NCBI GenBank assembly: GCA_023453025.1
Contig: JAEXUD010000008.1
Coordinates: 186,001 to 250,000 of the forward strand
DNA from: Bacillota bacterium
GTDB lineage: Bacteria; Bacillota; Clostridia; Tissierellales; Sedimentibacteraceae
Direction: 5' to 3'
Length of the DNA stretch: 64,000 nt
Shown here one piece after another: positions 61,156 to 64,000 of this stretch; the first letter of the stretch is position 1; each line of letters begins with the position of its first letter. The translations under genes were made by a program, and so were the position numbers. The notes under the pieces are model-generated. The model saw only the letters and a program-made list of their open reading frames with translations. It did no database searches and was not told the DNA's origin.

Positions 61156-61183
61156 TTTACATTTTCATTCAAAGGGGTATAAT
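61156..61183 (+). promoter_or_regulatory. Promoter of the ZIP transporter gene
   Basis: TTTACA (61156-61161), 16-base spacer, and perfect TATAAT (61178-61183), 36 bases before the ATG. No Zur- or Fur-like palindrome is obvious beside it. Confidence 0.6.
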
Positions 61184-61218
61184 TGATATGAAAAATGAAA
61201 TGTGCAAGGAGAAATAAA

Positions 61219-62031
61219 ATGAATTATGACGTTAACACTATGATGTTTGCTTTTGGGCTCACATTATTTGCAGGATTATCAACGGGTATAGGCAGCGCCC
61301 TTGCCTTTTATACAAAACAGACCAATAAAAGATTTTTGTCGGCAGCGCTGGGTTTTTCAGCCGGGGTGATGATTTATGTTTCAATGATAGAAATTTTTGT
61401 TAAGGCAAGAGTATCTCTTGAGGCTGTCTACGGAGCCCCAAAGGGTTACTGGATAACAACTGTTGCTTTTTTCGGAGGAATTGTTCTCATTGCATTGATA
61501 GATAAATGGGTTCCAAGCGCAGAAAACCCCCATGAAATACGCGACGTGAAAGACATGAAAGAAAACAGCGAATCTGATCCTGCTCTTTTAAGAATGGGAA
61601 TGTTCTCAGCTCTTGCAATAGCTATTCACAACTTTCCGGAAGGGTTGGCAACATTTGTAAGTGGATTGCAGGACCCTAAATTGGGAATAAGCATTGCTGT
61701 CGCTATTGCAATTCATAATATTCCGGAAGGAATAGCTGTTTCAGTTCCTATTTTCTTTGCTACAGGAAACAGGAAAAAAGCATTTTCGTATTCATTCCTT
61801 TCGGGGCTTTCCGAACCAATCGGAGCTGTTGTCGGATATTTCCTGCTTGTACAATTCTTCAGCGAATCTATTTTTGGAATTATTTTTGCCGGAGTTGCAG
61901 GCATAATGGTATATATATCACTGGATGAACTTCTGCCTACAGCAGAAAAATACAGTGAACACCACATAGCAATTTATGGTCTTATAGGAGGAATGGCCGT
62001 AATGGCATTAAGTCTTCTGATGTTTGCGTAA
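61219..62031 (+). CDS. zupT: ZIP-family metal transporter (ZupT-like)
   Basis: 270 residues from the ATG at 61219 with AAGGAGA upstream; a start at 61195 would lie over the ribosome site. Eight TM helices. The metal-binding TM4 and TM5 motifs are complete: HNFPEGLATFVSGLQD and HNIPEGIAVSVPIFF, with LSGLSEPIGAV following. Takes up divalent metals (Zn2+, Fe2+, Mn2+, Co2+) across the inner membrane. The bacterial ZupT length is about 260-270. It has its own promoter and a shared terminator with uvrA. Confidence 0.93.
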   Translation: MNYDVNTMMFAFGLTLFAGLSTGIGSALAFYTKQTNKRFLSAALGFSAGVMIYVSMIEIFVKARVSLEAVYGAPKGYWITTVAFFGGIVLIALIDKWVPSAENPHEIRDVKDMKENSESDPALLRMGMFSALAIAIHNFPEGLATFVSGLQDPKLGISIAVAIAIHNIPEGIAVSVPIFFATGNRKKAFSYSFLSGLSEPIGAVVGYFLLVQFFSESIFGIIFAGVAGIMVYISLDELLPTAEKYSEHHIAIYGLIGGMAVMALSLLMFA

Positions 62032-62054
62032 TAAACTGACAAATCTTTAATTTT

Positions 62055-62117
62055 AATATGCTCACCCTTGTATTAAGCGTTCTTGTTATTAAGCGCTTTT
62101 GAAGGGGTGAGCATATT
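62055..62117. terminator. Bidirectional terminator between zupT and uvrA
   Basis: AATATGCTCACCCTT (62055-62069) pairs with AAGGGGTGAGCATATT (62102-62117), giving a long stem with an inner AAGCG/CGCTT hairpin and A/T tails on both strands. It ends both convergent transcripts. Confidence 0.85.
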
Positions 62118-62132
62118 ATTTTATATATTTTC

Positions 62133-64000
62133 TTATCTTTTCTTCAGTATCTTTTTCAAATATTGTCCCGTGTAGGACTTTTTAACCTTAGCAACTTCTT
62201 CCGGAGTTCCTTCCGCAACTATTGTTCCTCCGCCGTCGCCGCCTTCAGGCCCTAAGTCTATAATGTAATCAGCTGTCTTTATTACATCTAAATTATGCTC
62301 TATAACAATAATGGAGTTGCCTGCTTCAACCAGTTTGTTCAGAACTTCAACCAGCATGTGGATATCTGCTATGTGCAGTCCTGTTGTAGGTTCATCCAAT
62401 ACATACAATGTCTTTCCTGTTCCTTTTTTGCTTAACTCATACGCAAGCTTGACACGCTGTGCTTCTCCTCCCGACAGCTCTGTGGAAGGCTGCCCCAGCT
62501 TTATATATCCTAAACCGACATCCTGAATTGTTTTTATTTTGTTGTATATCTTGGGAATATTCTCGAAGAACTCCAGTGCTTCATCTATGGTCATATCAAG
62601 TATTTCCGAAATGTTTTTGCCCTTATATCTTACTTCCAGAGTCTCTCTGTTGTATCTCTTGCCCTTGCACACATCACACGGTACGTACACATCAGGTAAA
62701 AAATGCATTTCTATTTTTAAAATGCCGTCACCATGGCACGCTTCACATCTGCCACCCTTAACGTTAAAGCTGAATCTGCCTTTTTGATAGCCTCTTTCCT
62801 TTGCTTCCAGCGTCATGGCAAATACGTCTCTTATATAATCAAATACTCCTGTGTAGGTGGCAGGGTTTGACCTTGGTGTCCTCCCTATGGGGGATTGGTC
62901 AATGGTAATAATTTTATCTATATTTTCCACACCCAGCATATCATCAAATTTACCCGGACGATTGGAGTTTTTAAATAATTTTTGATGAAGTCCCTTCGAC
63001 AATATTTCATTAATCAATGAGCTTTTGCCCGAACCCGAAACTCCTGTTACACAGCAAAGTATACCTAAAGGAATTTTAACATCCAGGTTCTTCAGGTTGT
63101 TTTCTCTTGCTCCTTTAATTTCAATGAATTTTTCAGGAGCTCTTCTTATTTCAGGAACATCTATTTTCTTCTTGCCGCTTAAATATTGCCCTGTGATTGA
63201 ACTCTCATTATTTTTAATATCCTCGAATGTTCCCGATGCTACAATTTCTCCTCCATGAATACCTGCTCCGGGACCAATGTCTAAAATATAATCAGCGCTT
63301 TCCATGGTATCCTCGTCATGTTCTACAACGATGAGGGTATTTCCCAGATCGGTAAGGTTTCTCAAGGTCTTTATCAACATATTGTTGTCTCTTTGATGCA
63401 GTCCGATGCTTGGCTCATCCAATACATACAAAACTCCCACCAGGCTTGAGCCTATTTGTGTCGCCAGTCTGATACGCTGGGATTCTCCTCCTGATAGTGT
63501 CCCTGCATTTCTTTCCAGCGTAAGATAATTAAGCCCCACATCTGATAAAAATTGAAGCCGTGAATTTATTTCCTTGACTATTTGTTCACCTATTATTTTA
63601 TTTATCGGACTTAATTCAAGTTCAGCAAAAAACTTCAGGCTTTTTGAAACTGACAGCTGAGTAATTTCATAAATATTTTTTTTGCCTACCTTTACAGCCA
63701 GGCTTACAGGATTTAATCTTGCGCCATGACACTCAGGACACGGGCTTTCATACATGTAATCCTCTATCCATTCCCTCATATCAGGGGATTTTGTTTCCAT
63801 ATACCGCCTTTGAAGATTATTGACAACACCCTCAAATTCCTTTGTATATGTCTTTGCTCCTTGAAATTTGCTGTAAAATTCGACGGTAACCTCTCTGCCG
63901 TTTGTACCGTATAAAATTTCATCTATAAATTCCTTCGGTGCTTCTGAAAGAGGCTTTGAAATGTCAAATCCATGGTATTCGGCAATAGCTTTAAATATCT
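62133..64000 (-). CDS. uvrA: Excinuclease ABC subunit A, 5' end beyond the window
   Basis: About 622 C-terminal residues are present; the reading frame stays open to the window edge at 64000. UvrA is the damage-recognising ATPase of nucleotide excision repair. Visible are the first-domain ABC signature LSGGESQRIRLATQIG, the LYVLDEPSIGLHQRD Walker B region, the second Walker A GVSGSGKSSLI, the zinc finger CEACHGDGIL...CDVCKGKRY, and the second signature LSGGEAQRVKLAYE with VLDEPTTGLH. It ends 16 bases before the shared terminator. The start codon is not in this window; a Met at 63800 is internal. Confidence 0.95.
   Translation of the reverse strand, partial: IFKAIAEYHGFDISKPLSEAPKEFIDEILYGTNGREVTVEFYSKFQGAKTYTKEFEGVVNNLQRRYMETKSPDMREWIEDYMYESPCPECHGARLNPVSLAVKVGKKNIYEITQLSVSKSLKFFAELELSPINKIIGEQIVKEINSRLQFLSDVGLNYLTLERNAGTLSGGESQRIRLATQIGSSLVGVLYVLDEPSIGLHQRDNNMLIKTLRNLTDLGNTLIVVEHDEDTMESADYILDIGPGAGIHGGEIVASGTFEDIKNNESSITGQYLSGKKKIDVPEIRRAPEKFIEIKGARENNLKNLDVKIPLGILCCVTGVSGSGKSSLINEILSKGLHQKLFKNSNRPGKFDDMLGVENIDKIITIDQSPIGRTPRSNPATYTGVFDYIRDVFAMTLEAKERGYQKGRFSFNVKGGRCEACHGDGILKIEMHFLPDVYVPCDVCKGKRYNRETLEVRYKGKNISEILDMTIDEALEFFENIPKIYNKIKTIQDVGLGYIKLGQPSTELSGGEAQRVKLAYELSKKGTGKTLYVLDEPTTGLHIADIHMLVEVLNKLVEAGNSIIVIEHNLDVIKTADYIIDLGPEGGDGGGTIVAEGTPEEVAKVKKSYTGQYLKKILKKR

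Noticed and set aside
63800..64000. A uvrA start codon at 63800
   Set aside because: The frame stays open upstream to the window edge with UvrA-like sequence and no ribosome site at 63800, so the Met is internal.

Overview
The window looks like chromosomal DNA of a low-GC, Gram-positive, anaerobic Firmicute of the Clostridia/Tissierellia type. A Sedimentibacter-like amino-acid fermenter is my best guess, not a proven assignment. Supporting signs are AT-rich AGGAGG-led genes, WalRK-YycHI, S-layer homology (SLH) surface proteins, a sigma-54 activator beside amino-acid genes, a T-box leader, and a Na+-pump decarboxylase subunit. No rRNA, tRNA, CRISPR array, transposase or phage gene was seen.

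Layout. 1-4.8 kb: ferredoxin-fused aldo/keto reductase, Kir-like K+ channel, SLH protein and AraC regulator, all on the minus strand. 4.9-12.9 kb: a tightly coupled plus-strand operon of two GNAT-fold acyltransferases, four radical-SAM proteins with B12-binding-like N-termini, and a SAM methyltransferase. A DMT permease with its own promoter follows. This operon is the best candidate for an undescribed biosynthetic system. 14-17 kb: a zinc-ribbon protein, then a T-box-controlled ilvB-ilvN. 17.0-24.8 kb: a markedly GC-rich segment, probably acquired by transfer. It holds a 1738-residue SLH plus cell-wall-repeat surface protein and an Agr-like operon (small HTH protein, LytTR regulator, GHKL kinase). 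Direct repeats with an exact 21-bp period lie between them and look like LytTR operators.

25-33 kb: a dicarboxylate/amino-acid symporter, dapF and lysA read leftward. A sigma-54 activator and a PatB-GNAT fusion enzyme read rightward. Sequences matching -24/-12 promoters stand in front of both lysA and the fusion gene, so the activator probably controls both sides. 33-43 kb: transglutaminase-like protein, glycerate kinase, murA, then yycI, yycH, walK and walR, with a divergent subtilisin-like protease. 43-52 kb: a degenerate GGDEF protein, recX, and a catabolic operon (Ldh2-type dehydrogenase, TctCBA transporter, D-2-hydroxyacid dehydrogenase, RraA-like protein). An RpiR-family gene lies upstream, and two palindromes cover the operon promoter. 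52-64 kb: thioesterase, secF, secD, a small hypothetical membrane protein, a 42-residue OadG-like subunit, oadB, topB, a P-loop protein, a transporter, a ZIP metal transporter, and uvrA cut by the window edge.

Starts were moved from the longest possible ORF to the codon with a Shine-Dalgarno (SD) sequence wherever the sequence supported it. All functional calls come from reading motifs by eye; no database search was run.
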